DNA of 64,000 bases. Source: Roseobacter cerasinus. Its GTDB lineage: Bacteria > Pseudomonadota > Alphaproteobacteria > Rhodobacterales > Rhodobacteraceae. Made by a program: the position numbers and the translations under genes. Position 1 is the first letter of the stretch, and each line of letters begins with the position of its first letter. The notes under the pieces are model-generated. The model saw nothing but the letters and a program-made list of their open reading frames with translations, did no database searches and had not been told where the DNA came from. Location: contig NZ_BLIV01000002.1 of NCBI RefSeq assembly GCF_009811755.1, positions 489,001 to 553,000 of the forward strand, given 5' to 3'. Shown here piece after piece: positions 41,868-51,486 of the stretch.

Positions 41868-43952
41868 TCAACGTCCCCTGATCAATGCGCTGGGATTGCG
41901 CTCCAGCAGCCGGGCGAGCGAGGTGAGCGCGTCAGCGGCCTGCGAGATGTCACGCAGGGCGGCTTGCGCGTCACGGCTGATCACGTCGCCCTTGTTGTAG
42001 CCTTCGATGGTGCGGCTGGCCTGATCGAAAACTGCGGTGATGCGGTCGACCAGCGCGGGCAGATCGCGGCTCGACAAGGCCACCGCATCCGCCGCCTCGC
42101 GGGTGGAGGCCAGCGTGGCGTTCACGTTGCGCACGGCCCCGCCTTCGCGCAGTTCGGCCAACGTTGCGTTCAATTCGTCAAGGGCCGCCCCCAGCGCGGC
42201 GGGCAACTCCTGCGCGGCCGTGGTGGCAAGAATTTTGTCGGCGGAGACAAGCAGCTCGGTCAACTGCACGGTCAGCTCTTCCAGCGGCATCGCCTCGGCC
42301 TTGGCGGCCACTCCGCTGAGGTTGTCGATCAGCTCCGGTATCCCGGCGACCGAGGCATTGACCGCCGCTGCCGCATCTGTCGCTTCGGCAATGGCAGCGA
42401 CGACACGGTCTACCGCGCGGCCATCCTCGATCTGCTGCAGAATGCTGTCGACCCGCGCCAGGGCCGCGTTCAGCGACACTGGAATGTTACGCACATCCTC
42501 CGATGTGAGCAGCCCGCGCAGATCGCCCAGAAGGGCGCGCACTTCCAGCGGCGTTTCCCGCAGCTCCTGGCTTGAGACAAAGGCCTCAGCGCTTTGCATA
42601 AAGCCGATGGCGCTGTTCAGCAGCTCTTCGATGGGCAGGCTGTTGATCCGCGTGAAAACGCCCTCGACCGTCGCCGTGGCGTCGGAGATTTCGCTGTCGG
42701 TTGTGGGCAGCCGGGCGATCTGATCGGCGGAGAGGGTCAACTCGGCCGGGGGGGCGTCTTCCACTTCGATCAACTCGATCTTCAGCCCACCCGTGAGCAG
42801 GCTGGCCGAGGCCAGCCGCGCGCGCATGCCGTCCGCCACCTGCGCCCGCAGGAACTCCAGCGCGCGCTCGGGGCTTACCTCATCCTGAAGCCCGAGACGT
42901 CCGGGCTGAATGCCGATCACCACATCTAGGCGCACGCGATTATCACCGAAAGCATCGGAATCGACGATCCCCGACAGGCTTTGAACCGAGCCGATGCGCA
43001 GCCCGCTCCATTCCACAGGGGCACCCACCGCGAGGCCCGAGATGTTCTCGTCAAAGATCACCTGCAGTTCCAGTTGCTCCGTTTCAGAGGCGTTGAAGAC
43101 GCTGTTCCGGGCGCTGGCTTCATCGCCATAGACCTCGAAGACCGCGCCATCGCTGACCCGTCCGCGTCCGGAGACGAAGGTGTCGAAAGTCAGGCCGCCG
43201 CTGATCACGGTTGCCAGTGATGAAAAATCAACCTCGGCGCCGGAGGGGCCGAGCGAGACGCTGAAGCCCGATGTGTCCCAGAAGCGGGTAGAACTGCTGA
43301 TCAGGCGGCCATGCGGTTCATAGATGATGGCTTCGGCAATCACAAAAGCCCCGTTGCGCGAAATGCGCGCCGGACCGACCCGGCCGACCTCGATGCCGCG
43401 AAAGAGGATCGGTGCGTTGTCGGTCAGATAGCCATCGGGGCGGGTGCGCAGGGCGATCTGCAGCCCTTCTTTTCCGGGCTGGAACAGCGGCGGATCCTCC
43501 AGCCCTCTGAAGCTGCTGCGTTCCTGTCCGACCTCGCTGTCCCAAGAGCCTTCGATAAAGATCCCGCTCAGAACCGTATCGAGACCCGAGACCCCCTGGA
43601 TAGAGAGCTCAGGCTGCACCACCCAAAAGGACGCACCGGCATCGACGAAGGGGGCGATCTCTTTCTCCAGCCGCACCTGGGCCACCACACCGTCCAGCCC
43701 TTCGGCGAATGTTACATTCTCGACGAGGCCCACCGTCACATCGCGAAAGCGCAGCTCCGTCTGACCCGCTGCGATGCCCGCACCGCTTTCGAACTGGATC
43801 GAGATCAGCGGCCCACGGTCGTTGTAGGACTGCCATGCCACAATGAGTGAGATCACCAGCGCGATGAAAGGGATCACCCAGACGATGGAGGCCCGGCCAA
43901 ACATGCTCGCACGTGCGGGGTCAATCGGCACGGGGGCGGGGGTGTCGGTCAT
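41868..43952 (-). CDS. pqiB: PqiB-like MCE protein, long form
   Basis: 694 residues (E. coli PqiB is about 546). One N-terminal membrane helix (FGRASIVWVIPFIALVISLIV), three MCE domains (starting near SIQFESGAGIAAG, GYLTDNAPILFRG and QVIFDENISGLAVG), then about 270 residues of helical, Ala/Leu-rich sequence from about 420 on that should form a long coiled-coil needle. Part of the Pqi system for lipid or hydrophobic transport across the periplasm. Its ATG overlaps the pqiA2 stop (ATGA). Confidence 0.92.
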   Translation of the reverse strand: MTDTPAPVPIDPARASMFGRASIVWVIPFIALVISLIVAWQSYNDRGPLISIQFESGAGIAAGQTELRFRDVTVGLVENVTFAEGLDGVVAQVRLEKEIAPFVDAGASFWVVQPELSIQGVSGLDTVLSGIFIEGSWDSEVGQERSSFRGLEDPPLFQPGKEGLQIALRTRPDGYLTDNAPILFRGIEVGRVGPARISRNGAFVIAEAIIYEPHGRLISSSTRFWDTSGFSVSLGPSGAEVDFSSLATVISGGLTFDTFVSGRGRVSDGAVFEVYGDEASARNSVFNASETEQLELQVIFDENISGLAVGAPVEWSGLRIGSVQSLSGIVDSDAFGDNRVRLDVVIGIQPGRLGLQDEVSPERALEFLRAQVADGMRARLASASLLTGGLKIELIEVEDAPPAELTLSADQIARLPTTDSEISDATATVEGVFTRINSLPIEELLNSAIGFMQSAEAFVSSQELRETPLEVRALLGDLRGLLTSEDVRNIPVSLNAALARVDSILQQIEDGRAVDRVVAAIAEATDAAAAVNASVAGIPELIDNLSGVAAKAEAMPLEELTVQLTELLVSADKILATTAAQELPAALGAALDELNATLAELREGGAVRNVNATLASTREAADAVALSSRDLPALVDRITAVFDQASRTIEGYNKGDVISRDAQAALRDISQAADALTSLARLLERNPSALIRGR

Positions 43953-44593
43953 TCTGGCTCTTGTCCTCTGCCCTGTTGCGCATCCCAGATCATGCGGCTG
44001 TCAAATGCCTGTGCCGAGAGCATAGTGAAAATCACCGAGAGCGCAAAAAATAGACTGGCGAGGCCTGGGTTGATGGCCACCAGCACCTTGAGTTGCACCA
44101 GTGAAGACAGGATCGCAACCACGAATATGTCGATCATGGACCAGCGCCCGATGTACTCCACCACCTCATAGAGCATCTGGCGCTGGGTCTTGGACACAGC
44201 GGAGGGTCGCCGGACCGAGATCGCCAGAAAGGCGATGGCCATGAATTTGCCAATGGGAATGGCCACGCTTGCCAGTAGGATGATCAGCGCAACGCCGATA
44301 CTGCCGTAGTGAATAAGCTCAATGGCGCCGCCGACGATGGTGTCTTCCTGCACAAAGAACAGCGTGCGGGTTTGCAGCATCGGATAGATATTGGCGGGGA
44401 TGTAGCAGATCAGACCCATGATCCACCAGGCCCAGACCCGCTGCAGGCTCTTGGTGTCGCGCTGGACAAGCTGGTGGCCGCATCGTCCACAGGTTTTGAC
44501 CTCCGCAGGCCAGACCTGAAGGCAGCGCGTGCAGGCGACAACCCCGAGGTCACGCGCGTTTATGACCGTTTCGGTTTGCTCAGCGCGTTCCAT
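43949..44593 (-). CDS. pqiA: PqiA half protein, second
   Basis: 214 residues: a Cys4 zinc-ribbon-like N-terminus (CTRC...CGRCG, about 20-40) and four membrane segments, as in one half of PqiA. The ATG at 44593 is chosen because AGGTGG lies five bases upstream. It overlaps the end of the first half gene by 34 bases, implying tight coupling. Confidence 0.88.
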   Translation of the reverse strand: MERAEQTETVINARDLGVVACTRCLQVWPAEVKTCGRCGHQLVQRDTKSLQRVWAWWIMGLICYIPANIYPMLQTRTLFFVQEDTIVGGAIELIHYGSIGVALIILLASVAIPIGKFMAIAFLAISVRRPSAVSKTQRQMLYEVVEYIGRWSMIDIFVVAILSSLVQLKVLVAINPGLASLFFALSVIFTMLSAQAFDSRMIWDAQQGRGQEPE

Positions 44594-45198
44594 ACTGACC
44601 ACCTGCACAACACATTGTCCTGCACCACAACAAGCACCACCAGCATGGAAAACAGCCAGAAGGCGGGGCCAAAGCTAACGTCAGCCAGATCACTGACCTT
44701 GACCAGCGCCACGGCGCAGCCGATCACGAAGATCTCTGCCATGGACCACGGGCGCAGGGTTTCGGCAAGGCGAAACGCCTGCGCTGCGTGCCGGGCGGGC
44801 GGACGGTCCAGCACCAGCGGCACCAGCACGTAGAGCGACAACAACACCCGGGTCAGTGGCACAAAGATGATCAGCGCCGCCGTCGCCAGCGACAGCACCA
44901 CCAGCGGCCCGTCGCTGAAGGCCAGCGCTGCATCAAGGACCGAGACAGAGTTGCGTGCGCCGGTGACGGAGATCGACAGAAAAGGGAAGATCGCGGCGGC
45001 CGTGATTAAAATGACAATCGCAACGGAGAGCGCGATGATCTGCAGCCCGGCCTTGCGCCGGGGCATGATCAGCACCGTGTCACAGCGGTGGCAGACCGCA
45101 CGCTCCCCATGACCCGGGCGCGACAGCGTATAGGCCGCATCGCAATGCGGGCAGACGATCAGATCGTCACGCGGCTTTGGGGCATCGGGCGCGGTCAT
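44560..45198 (-). CDS. pqiA: PqiA half protein, first
   Basis: 212 residues: Cys motif CPHC...CHRC (about 16-39) and four membrane segments, with SMAEIFVIGCAVALVK. In E. coli the two such domains are fused in PqiA (about 417 residues); here they are two overlapping genes. First gene of pqiA1-pqiA2-pqiB-pqiC. Starts 46 bases after gnd on the same strand, so it may be read from the gnd transcript. Confidence 0.88.
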   Translation of the reverse strand: MTAPDAPKPRDDLIVCPHCDAAYTLSRPGHGERAVCHRCDTVLIMPRRKAGLQIIALSVAIVILITAAAIFPFLSISVTGARNSVSVLDAALAFSDGPLVVLSLATAALIIFVPLTRVLLSLYVLVPLVLDRPPARHAAQAFRLAETLRPWSMAEIFVIGCAVALVKVSDLADVSFGPAFWLFSMLVVLVVVQDNVLCRWSVWNALSKPKRS

Positions 45199-45244
45199 GG
45201 CGCAAGGTTACACAGCTTTTGCCGAAAGCAACATGCCCCAGGCC

Positions 45245-46642
45245 TTAGTCCGCCCACGGCCCGTGCTGATCCGTGCTGTCATCGTCCAGCCGGGCGAACC
45301 CGTGCAGTCCGAAATAGTCGCGCTGGCCCTGAATCATATTTGCCGTGCCGCGCGCGGTGCGCATGGCATCGAAATAGGCCAGCCCCGAGGCCAGAGCGGG
45401 TGCTGCGATCCCGTGCAGGGCAGCTTGGGCCACCACTTGCCTGAGGGCTGTGTGACCTGCTTTGAGGTGATCAGCGAAGTACGGCGCAAACATGAGATTG
45501 CGCGCGGGGTCATCGGTCAGGGCGTCAGCCATATCGTTGAGCATCTCAGACCGGATGATGCAACCTTCGCGCCAGACCCGCGCAATCTCGGGCAGCGGCA
45601 GCGCCCATCCGAACGCCTCTGACGCGGCGGCGATCATGGTGAACCCCTGCGCATAACAGAGGATCTTGCCGCAGATCAGCGCCTGTTCCAAAGTGTCCTC
45701 GTCAAGTGTGCCGGGTGGCATGGGTGTTGGCGCGGCACCAAACACCGCCTCGCCTTGCGCGCGGGTCTCGCGCCGTGACGACAGGTTGCGCGCCACAACA
45801 GCGGCTTCAATCGCGGGGACGGGGGCCGCGAGGTGTTGGGCTTCTATCACTGTCCAGCGTCCGGTACCTTTCTGGCCTGCCGCGTCGACGATCACATCAA
45901 GGAGAGGGCCGCCCGTTGCCGGGTCAGTTGTGCCTGCGACCATGCCCGAAATCTCGATCAGGTAGGATTTCAGCGCCCCGTCGTTCCAGCGGTCAAACAC
46001 GGTGCCAACCGCAGGCGCGTCATAGCCCATGCCGTCGCGCAGCACGCCATAGACTTCGGCGATCATCTGCATATCTGCATATTCGATGCCGTTGTGCACG
46101 GCCTTGACGAAATGTCCCGCGCCCTCCTCGCCCATCCATGTGGCACAGGGCGTGCCCTCGTATTTGGCGCTGATCGCTTCAAGGATATGCGCCACACGAT
46201 CCCAATGGGCGCGATCCCCGCCGCCCATGATCGAGGGCCCATGTCGCGCACCCTCTTCGCCGCCCGAGACGCCAATGCCGAGGAACGGGCCCGTGGCCTC
46301 CCGCATGCGGCGGTTGGTGTCGTGGAAGTTTGCGTTGCCCGCATCGATGATCAGATCATCCGGCCCTAGCAGCGGGCGCAGCGCGGCAATCTGCGCGTCC
46401 ACGATCTCGCCCGCAGGCACCATCAAGATGATGGCGCGGGGCTTCGCCAGTGCGGCGACGAAATCCTCCAGCGTTTCGGTGGGCGTGACGCGGCTGGCAA
46501 GCTCACCCGCCTCGCTGTGAAAGTCCCGCGTCACCTCTGCTGTGCGGTTATAGACCGCAATGCCAAAGCCCTTCTCCGCGATGTTCAGCGCCAGCGCGGA
46601 CCCCATGGTGCCAAGGCCGATGAGGCCGATGTCGCTGCTCAT
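45245..46642 (-). CDS. gnd: 6-phosphogluconate dehydrogenase, decarboxylating
   Basis: 465 residues (family about 468-482). NADP motif GLIGLGTMGSALALN, MVPAGEIVD, the substrate motif GISGGEEGARHGPSIMGGG-like (GVSGGEEGARHGPS), and catalytic Lys in GHFVKAVHNGIEY. It oxidises 6-phosphogluconate to ribulose 5-phosphate. The ATG at 46642 overlaps the SMP-30 stop (ATGA). Context: last enzyme of the gluconate/idonate group. Confidence 0.96.
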   Translation of the reverse strand: MSSDIGLIGLGTMGSALALNIAEKGFGIAVYNRTAEVTRDFHSEAGELASRVTPTETLEDFVAALAKPRAIILMVPAGEIVDAQIAALRPLLGPDDLIIDAGNANFHDTNRRMREATGPFLGIGVSGGEEGARHGPSIMGGGDRAHWDRVAHILEAISAKYEGTPCATWMGEEGAGHFVKAVHNGIEYADMQMIAEVYGVLRDGMGYDAPAVGTVFDRWNDGALKSYLIEISGMVAGTTDPATGGPLLDVIVDAAGQKGTGRWTVIEAQHLAAPVPAIEAAVVARNLSSRRETRAQGEAVFGAAPTPMPPGTLDEDTLEQALICGKILCYAQGFTMIAAASEAFGWALPLPEIARVWREGCIIRSEMLNDMADALTDDPARNLMFAPYFADHLKAGHTALRQVVAQAALHGIAAPALASGLAYFDAMRTARGTANMIQGQRDYFGLHGFARLDDDSTDQHGPWAD

Positions 46643-47535
46643 GGAAATTGCACCCCGCGCCGGTTCAAGGTGATGCGGTAGAGGCTGGTTGTGGCGGTGA
46701 TGTAAAGCTCGTGCTTGGCGCGCCCGCCAAAGCAGATGTTCGAGACCAGCTCGGGCACCAGGATCTTGCCCAGCAGCCGCCCGTCCGGCGCGATGCAATG
46801 CACGCCATCGGCGGCGGAGGACCAGAGGTTGCCATCACTATCCAGACGGAAGCCGTCCGCAATGCCCGTGTCTATCTTGTGAAAGAGCCGCCCGTTCTCA
46901 ACGCCATCTTTGGTAACATCATAGACACGGATGTGCTGCGCATCCTCGCTGAACATGCGGCCCGTGTCTGCCACGTAGAGCAGGCTTTCATCCGGCGAGA
47001 AGGCCAGCCCGTTGGGGCAGTTCATATCGTCAACCATCACGTCGAGCGCGCCCGTCTCGGGATCCGCCCGGTAGACAACGCAGGCGTTCTCCTGCGGGCT
47101 GGCGAAGCCTTCGTAGTTGGTCATGATCCCGTAGTGCGGATCGCTGAACCAGATCGACCCGTCGGATTTCACCACAACGTCGTTGGGCGAATTCAAGGGC
47201 TTGCCATCAAAGCTGTCAGCGATCACCGTAATACTGCCGTCATGCTCCGTCCGCGTGACCCGGCGCGTGCCGTGCTCGCAAGAGATCAGCCGCCCCTGCC
47301 GGTCGCGCGTGTGCCCGTTGGCGTAGTTCGACGGCGCGCGGTAGGTGGTGATGCCTACCTCGGGCGTCCAGCGCAGGATGCGGTTGTTGGGGATGTCGGA
47401 GAAGAGCAGGCAGCCCGCATCGCCGAACCACACCGGCCCCTCGACCCAGTCAAAACCTGTGGCCAGCTGTTTGACCGGCGCGTTACCCAGCACGTATTGG
47501 CCAAAGACCGGGTCGTGCACCTCAAAGAATGACAT
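46639..47535 (-). CDS. SMP-30/gluconolactonase family protein
   Basis: 298-residue six-bladed propeller of the SMP-30/gluconolaconase/LRE family. Motifs EGPVWFGDAG (metal-binding Glu), NSPNDVVVKSDGSIWFSDP (Asn, Asp) and CPNGLAFSPDE are visible. Hydrolyses a sugar lactone, most likely gluconolactone or a related aldonolactone. GGGAGGA precedes the ATG. Coupled to gnd. Confidence 0.9.
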   Translation of the reverse strand: MSFFEVHDPVFGQYVLGNAPVKQLATGFDWVEGPVWFGDAGCLLFSDIPNNRILRWTPEVGITTYRAPSNYANGHTRDRQGRLISCEHGTRRVTRTEHDGSITVIADSFDGKPLNSPNDVVVKSDGSIWFSDPHYGIMTNYEGFASPQENACVVYRADPETGALDVMVDDMNCPNGLAFSPDESLLYVADTGRMFSEDAQHIRVYDVTKDGVENGRLFHKIDTGIADGFRLDSDGNLWSSAADGVHCIAPDGRLLGKILVPELVSNICFGGRAKHELYITATTSLYRITLNRRGVQFP

Positions 47536-47574
47536 GTGATTGTCCTCCCATTTCTTGTTGTTGCTGTGGCGCCC

Positions 47575-48606
47575 TCAAGCAAAGGCGATCTGTGCCTTCA
47601 TCGCCTGCGTTCGGTCGCTCGCCAGTTCAAAGGCCGCCACCGCATCTGCCAGATCGAGGGTCTGGGTGATCAGCGGTTTCACGTTGATCAGGCCCTTTTG
47701 CATCAGCTCAACGCCGGTGAAGAACTCCTCGTGAAAGCGGAACGAGCCACAGAGCCGCAGCTCCTTCGCCGTCAGTGCCTGCAGCGGAACTGTCATGTCG
47801 CCCCCGAGGCCAAGTTGCACGATCACGCCGCGCGGACGCAGCGCCGCGATACCGCTGGCCAGCGCCGGGGCCGCACCGGTGCATTCAAAGAGCACATCGA
47901 AAGTGCCCTTGTCGGCCTCATAGGCTTTCAACGTGTCGGCATCGCTGCCCACGTTGATGGCCTGATCGGCCCCGTTCTGCCTGGCCATATCAAGGGTGAA
48001 ATCCGTCAGGTCGGTTGCGACAATCTCGGCCGCTCCGGCGCGCCGGGCGGCGAGGATGCACAACAACCCAATCGGCCCGCACCCGGTGACGAGCACGCGC
48101 TTGCCCAGCAGCTCGCCCGCCTGCCGGGCCCCGTGTAGGCACACGGCCAGCGGTTCAGCCATGGCGGCCTCGCCTGGGGTCAGCCCGTCGGCTGGTGCGC
48201 ATTGCCGCTGATCGGCCACGAGCATCTGGCGGAACGCCCCCTGAATATGCGGAAACGGCATGGCGGAGCCGTAAAAGCGCATGTTCAGGCAATGATTGTG
48301 TTTGCCCTCGTCGCAATAGCGGCAGGTCCCGCAGGGGCGCGATGGCGACACGGCCACGAGCTGCCCGACCTCCAGCCCCTGAACCTCCGCGCCAAGGGCG
48401 GTGATGTGGCCCGACACCTCATGTCCGAGGATCATCGGTTCTTTGATGCGGATCGTGCCCATCCCACCGTGTTGATAGTAGTGTAGGTCCGATCCGCAGA
48501 TCCCGCCTGCGGCAATGGCCACCTGAACTTCGCCCGGGCCGGGCGTTTCTTCGGGCGTTTCTTCGATCCGCAGATCGCGGGGCGCGTGGATCACCAGTGA
48601 TTTCAT
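47575..48606 (-). CDS. idnD: L-idonate 5-dehydrogenase
   Basis: 343-residue zinc-type medium-chain dehydrogenase. Catalytic zinc: Cys37 (GICGSDLHYY), His62-Glu63; structural zinc: Cys92, 95, 98, 106. Closest in type to L-idonate 5-dehydrogenase (SDLHYYQHGGMG, MRFYGSAMPFPHIQGAF). It oxidises L-idonate to 5-ketogluconate. AGAGGA upstream of ATG 48606. Divergent from idnO with a GTTACCGGTAAC operator between. Confidence 0.9.
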   Translation of the reverse strand: MKSLVIHAPRDLRIEETPEETPGPGEVQVAIAAGGICGSDLHYYQHGGMGTIRIKEPMILGHEVSGHITALGAEVQGLEVGQLVAVSPSRPCGTCRYCDEGKHNHCLNMRFYGSAMPFPHIQGAFRQMLVADQRQCAPADGLTPGEAAMAEPLAVCLHGARQAGELLGKRVLVTGCGPIGLLCILAARRAGAAEIVATDLTDFTLDMARQNGADQAINVGSDADTLKAYEADKGTFDVLFECTGAAPALASGIAALRPRGVIVQLGLGGDMTVPLQALTAKELRLCGSFRFHEEFFTGVELMQKGLINVKPLITQTLDLADAVAAFELASDRTQAMKAQIAFA

Positions 48607-48661
48607 GAGGTCCTCTCCCGGGCCTTTGGATGCGCGGCCCTTAGCTTGCTTGACTTCGTGA

Positions 48662-48673
48662 GTTACCGGTAAC
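48662..48673. promoter_or_regulatory. LacI-family (GntR/IdnR-type) operator
   Basis: GTTACCGGTAAC, a perfect 12-base palindrome, midway between the divergent idnD and idnO starts. It matches the known LacI-type gluconate/idonate operators in proteobacteria. No LacI-family regulator is encoded in the window. Confidence 0.72.
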
Positions 48674-48717
48674 ATAACCGTCTTCGAAATTGACGTCGAG
48701 CGCAAAGAGGAACCCCG

Positions 48718-49476
48718 ATGAGCCTAAATCTGTTTGACCTGAACGGGCGTCGCGCCCTGATCACCGGCTCTTCTCAAGGCATTGGTTTTGCCTTGGCAAA
48801 GGGGCTGCAGGATGCGGGCGCCGAGGTCGTGCTGAACGGCCGCGATACCGCCAAGCTGGAGGCGGCGGCGGCCAAACTTGGTGGCGCTGTAAAGATGCTG
48901 CCCTTCGATGCGACCGATCACGACGCCGTGCGCGCTGCCGTTGACGGGTTTGAGACGGATACCGGATCCATCGATATTCTGGTCAACAACGCGGGCATGC
49001 AGCACCGCACCCCGCTCGAAGACTTTCCCGCCGACGCGTTTGAGCGGCTGATGCAGACCAATATCGCCAGTGTGTTCCACGTTGGCCAAGCCTGTGCGCG
49101 GCATATGATCGGGCGCGGGCGTGGCAAGATCATCAACATCGCATCGGTGCAGACCGCCCTCGCCCGGCCCGGCATTGCGCCCTACACGATGACGAAGGGC
49201 GCTGTGGCAAACCTGACCAAAGGCATGGCCACCGACTGGGCCAAGCACGGGCTGCAGTGCAACGGGCTGGCGCCGGGCTATTTCGACACGCCGTTGAACG
49301 CGGCTTTGGTGGCTGACCCGGAATTCTCCGCCTGGCTGGAGAAGCGCACCCCCGCAGGACGTTGGGGCAAGGTCGAAGAACTGGTCGGCACCTGTATTTT
49401 CCTGGCCTCCGATGCGTCTTCTTTTGTGAATGGCACAACCGTCTTTGTAGACGGCGGCATCACAGCTTCGCTTTAA
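48718..49476 (+). CDS. idnO: Gluconate 5-dehydrogenase (SDR)
   Basis: 252-residue classical SDR. Rossmann motif TGSSQGIG (17-24), NNAG (90-93), catalytic Ser143, Tyr156, Lys160 (YTMTK). IdnO-type enzymes reduce 5-ketogluconate to gluconate. The partner idnD is divergent. AGAGGA lies before the ATG. Confidence 0.9.
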   Translation: MSLNLFDLNGRRALITGSSQGIGFALAKGLQDAGAEVVLNGRDTAKLEAAAAKLGGAVKMLPFDATDHDAVRAAVDGFETDTGSIDILVNNAGMQHRTPLEDFPADAFERLMQTNIASVFHVGQACARHMIGRGRGKIINIASVQTALARPGIAPYTMTKGAVANLTKGMATDWAKHGLQCNGLAPGYFDTPLNAALVADPEFSAWLEKRTPAGRWGKVEELVGTCIFLASDASSFVNGTTVFVDGGITASL

Positions 49477-49684
49477 GACCTCCACGCGCCCGGGCAGATG
49501 GTGTCTACGCATCATTGCAGGATGCTTTGCGGCGCGGGATCTCTCTGATACACCGATCTCTGATGGGCCATCGGCACAATGTCGGTGGTCTTGAGACTTT
49601 GATAAAACCCTTTTGATAGAGACATTGCGACGGCCAGTGGCAAGACCCTGCGATAATGCATGACCTAAAGGCGACAGCGCCGCC

Positions 49685-49713
49685 TTGGTGCGCGCAAGCC
49701 TTCGGTGTATAGC
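49685..49713 (+). promoter_or_regulatory. Sigma70-type promoter for the T1SS genes
   Basis: TTGGTG (49685-49690), 17-base spacer, TATAGC (49708-49713), 36 bases upstream of the transporter ATG. The rest of the 273-base gap after idnO has no recognised gene. Confidence 0.5.
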
Positions 49714-49749
49714 GCTCCCGGCTGAACACAGGACAAGACGGACACCCGC

Positions 49750-51486
49750 ATGCAGACATCTTACGCAAAGATTGGGGCCAAGGAACTGCGGACCGTGCGG
49801 CGGCGGAGCCGAGGGCTCTACTGGGCTGTGGCGCTGTTCAGCCTCTTTGCCAATTTGTTGATGCTGACCGGGCCGCTTTACATGCTGCAGGTCTATGACC
49901 GTGTGCTGGGCTCTGGCTCTCAGGAGACGTTGCTTGCGCTTTCCATGATCGTGATTTTCATGTATGCAATCATGGGGTTGCTGGATTACACCCGTGGCCG
50001 GGTCATGGCACGGGTCGGCGCGCGGTTCCAGTCTGATCTTGACCGGCGGGTCTTTGACGCGGTGATCCGTAAGTCCGTTGTGGCTCCGGATCTGAAAACG
50101 CAAACCGGCTTGGCAGATTTGGAATCGGTGCAACGGCTGATGACTTCTCCGGTTCTGATGGCCGCGTTTGACCTGCCGTGGACCCCGGTGTTTTTCGCAG
50201 GCATTTTCCTGTTCCATCCGATTCTCGGGTATTTCGCGGTGGGCGGGGCCGTTGTCTTGATCCTGATTGCGTTGGCCAACCAGCTGCTCTCACGTGAGCC
50301 GCAGGCGGGGGCGACACACGCAGGTCATGTCGCGTCGCAAATGTCCGATCAGATCCGCAACGAATCCGAGATGGTGCAATCCATGGGGATGCGCGACGCC
50401 GCATTTTCCCGGTGGCAAACCGCACGGGGCGAATCGCTTGGGCGCACCGTGCAGGCGACGGATGTGACTGGCTTATTTACATCTTTGACCAAGTCACTGC
50501 GACTGCTGTTGCAATCGGCGATGCTGGGGATCGGGGCGTATCTGGTGTTGCAAAACCAGATGACAGCAGGCGCGATGATCGCAGGCTCGATCCTGCTGGG
50601 CCGCGCACTGGCACCGGTTGAGCTGGCCCTGAACCAATGGCCGGTTGTGCAGCGCGCTTTCAAAGGTTGGGACAGCTTGAGCGAACTTCTGGGTGCTGTT
50701 CCGGAGGAACGAGACAAGACGCCGCTGCCCGCGCCCAAAGCCAAGCTTGCAGTGAAGCTGCTGAGTGTCGTGCCTCCGGGGGACAAACAAGCCAGTCTGA
50801 AATCGCTGTCGTTCGAGGTGAAGCCGGGGCAGGCGGTTGGTGTGATTGGCCCATCCGGTGCGGGCAAATCCACGCTGGCGCGCGCGTTGACAGGGGCCTG
50901 GGCACCCACCGCCGGGTCCATCCGGCTGGATGGGGCAACGCTCGATCAATACGCGCCGCATGTGCTGGGCCAGCACATTGGATATCTGCCCCAGCGCGTG
51001 CAGCTCTTCGACGGGACGATCACAGAAAACATCGCGCGGCTGGAAAACAGCCCTGACCCTGAACAAGTCGTCATTGCGGCCAAGAAGGCGGCGGCGCATC
51101 AGATGATCCTCGATTTGCCAAACGGTTATGACACAGTGATTTCGTCAGGCCAGTCTCGCCTCTCGGGCGGGCAGATGCAGCGTATCGGCCTGGCGCGCGC
51201 GCTCTATCGCAACCCGGTGATTGTTGTGCTGGACGAGCCGAACTCGAACCTCGACAATGAGGGCAGCCAGGCGCTGAACATGGCGATCCGGTCCCTGAAG
51301 AAAGCGGGCAGTTCGGTGCTGATCATGGCGCATCGGCCCGCAGCGATCCAGGAATGTGACCTGCTGCTGGTGCTCGACAATGGCATGCGGGCCGCCTTTG
51401 GCCCCAAAGAGGAGGTGCTGGCCAGCATGGTCAAGAACCATCAACAGATCAAACAGGCGCCTGCCGCCGCCGGAGGTGTGTCATGA
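49750..51486 (+). CDS. Type I secretion system permease/ATPase (PrtD type)
   Basis: 578 residues: membrane domain of about six helices (about 20-300), then an ABC domain with Walker [10 protein letters not shown], signature LSGGQMQR and Walker [14 protein letters not shown]. Matches the PrtD/HasD-like exporter family for C-terminally targeted proteins. It lacks an N-terminal C39 peptidase domain. Overlaps the adaptor gene (ATGA). Confidence 0.93.
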   Translation: MQTSYAKIGAKELRTVRRRSRGLYWAVALFSLFANLLMLTGPLYMLQVYDRVLGSGSQETLLALSMIVIFMYAIMGLLDYTRGRVMARVGARFQSDLDRRVFDAVIRKSVVAPDLKTQTGLADLESVQRLMTSPVLMAAFDLPWTPVFFAGIFLFHPILGYFAVGGAVVLILIALANQLLSREPQAGATHAGHVASQMSDQIRNESEMVQSMGMRDAAFSRWQTARGESLGRTVQATDVTGLFTSLTKSLRLLLQSAMLGIGAYLVLQNQMTAGAMIAGSILLGRALAPVELALNQWPVVQRAFKGWDSLSELLGAVPEERDKTPLPAPKAKLAVKLLSVVPPGDKQASLKSLSFEVKPGQAVGVIGPSGAGKSTLARALTGAWAPTAGSIRLDGATLDQYAPHVLGQHIGYLPQRVQLFDGTITENIARLENSPDPEQVVIAAKKAAAHQMILDLPNGYDTVISSGQSRLSGGQMQRIGLARALYRNPVIVVLDEPNSNLDNEGSQALNMAIRSLKKAGSSVLIMAHRPAAIQECDLLLVLDNGMRAAFGPKEEVLASMVKNHQQIKQAPAAAGGVS

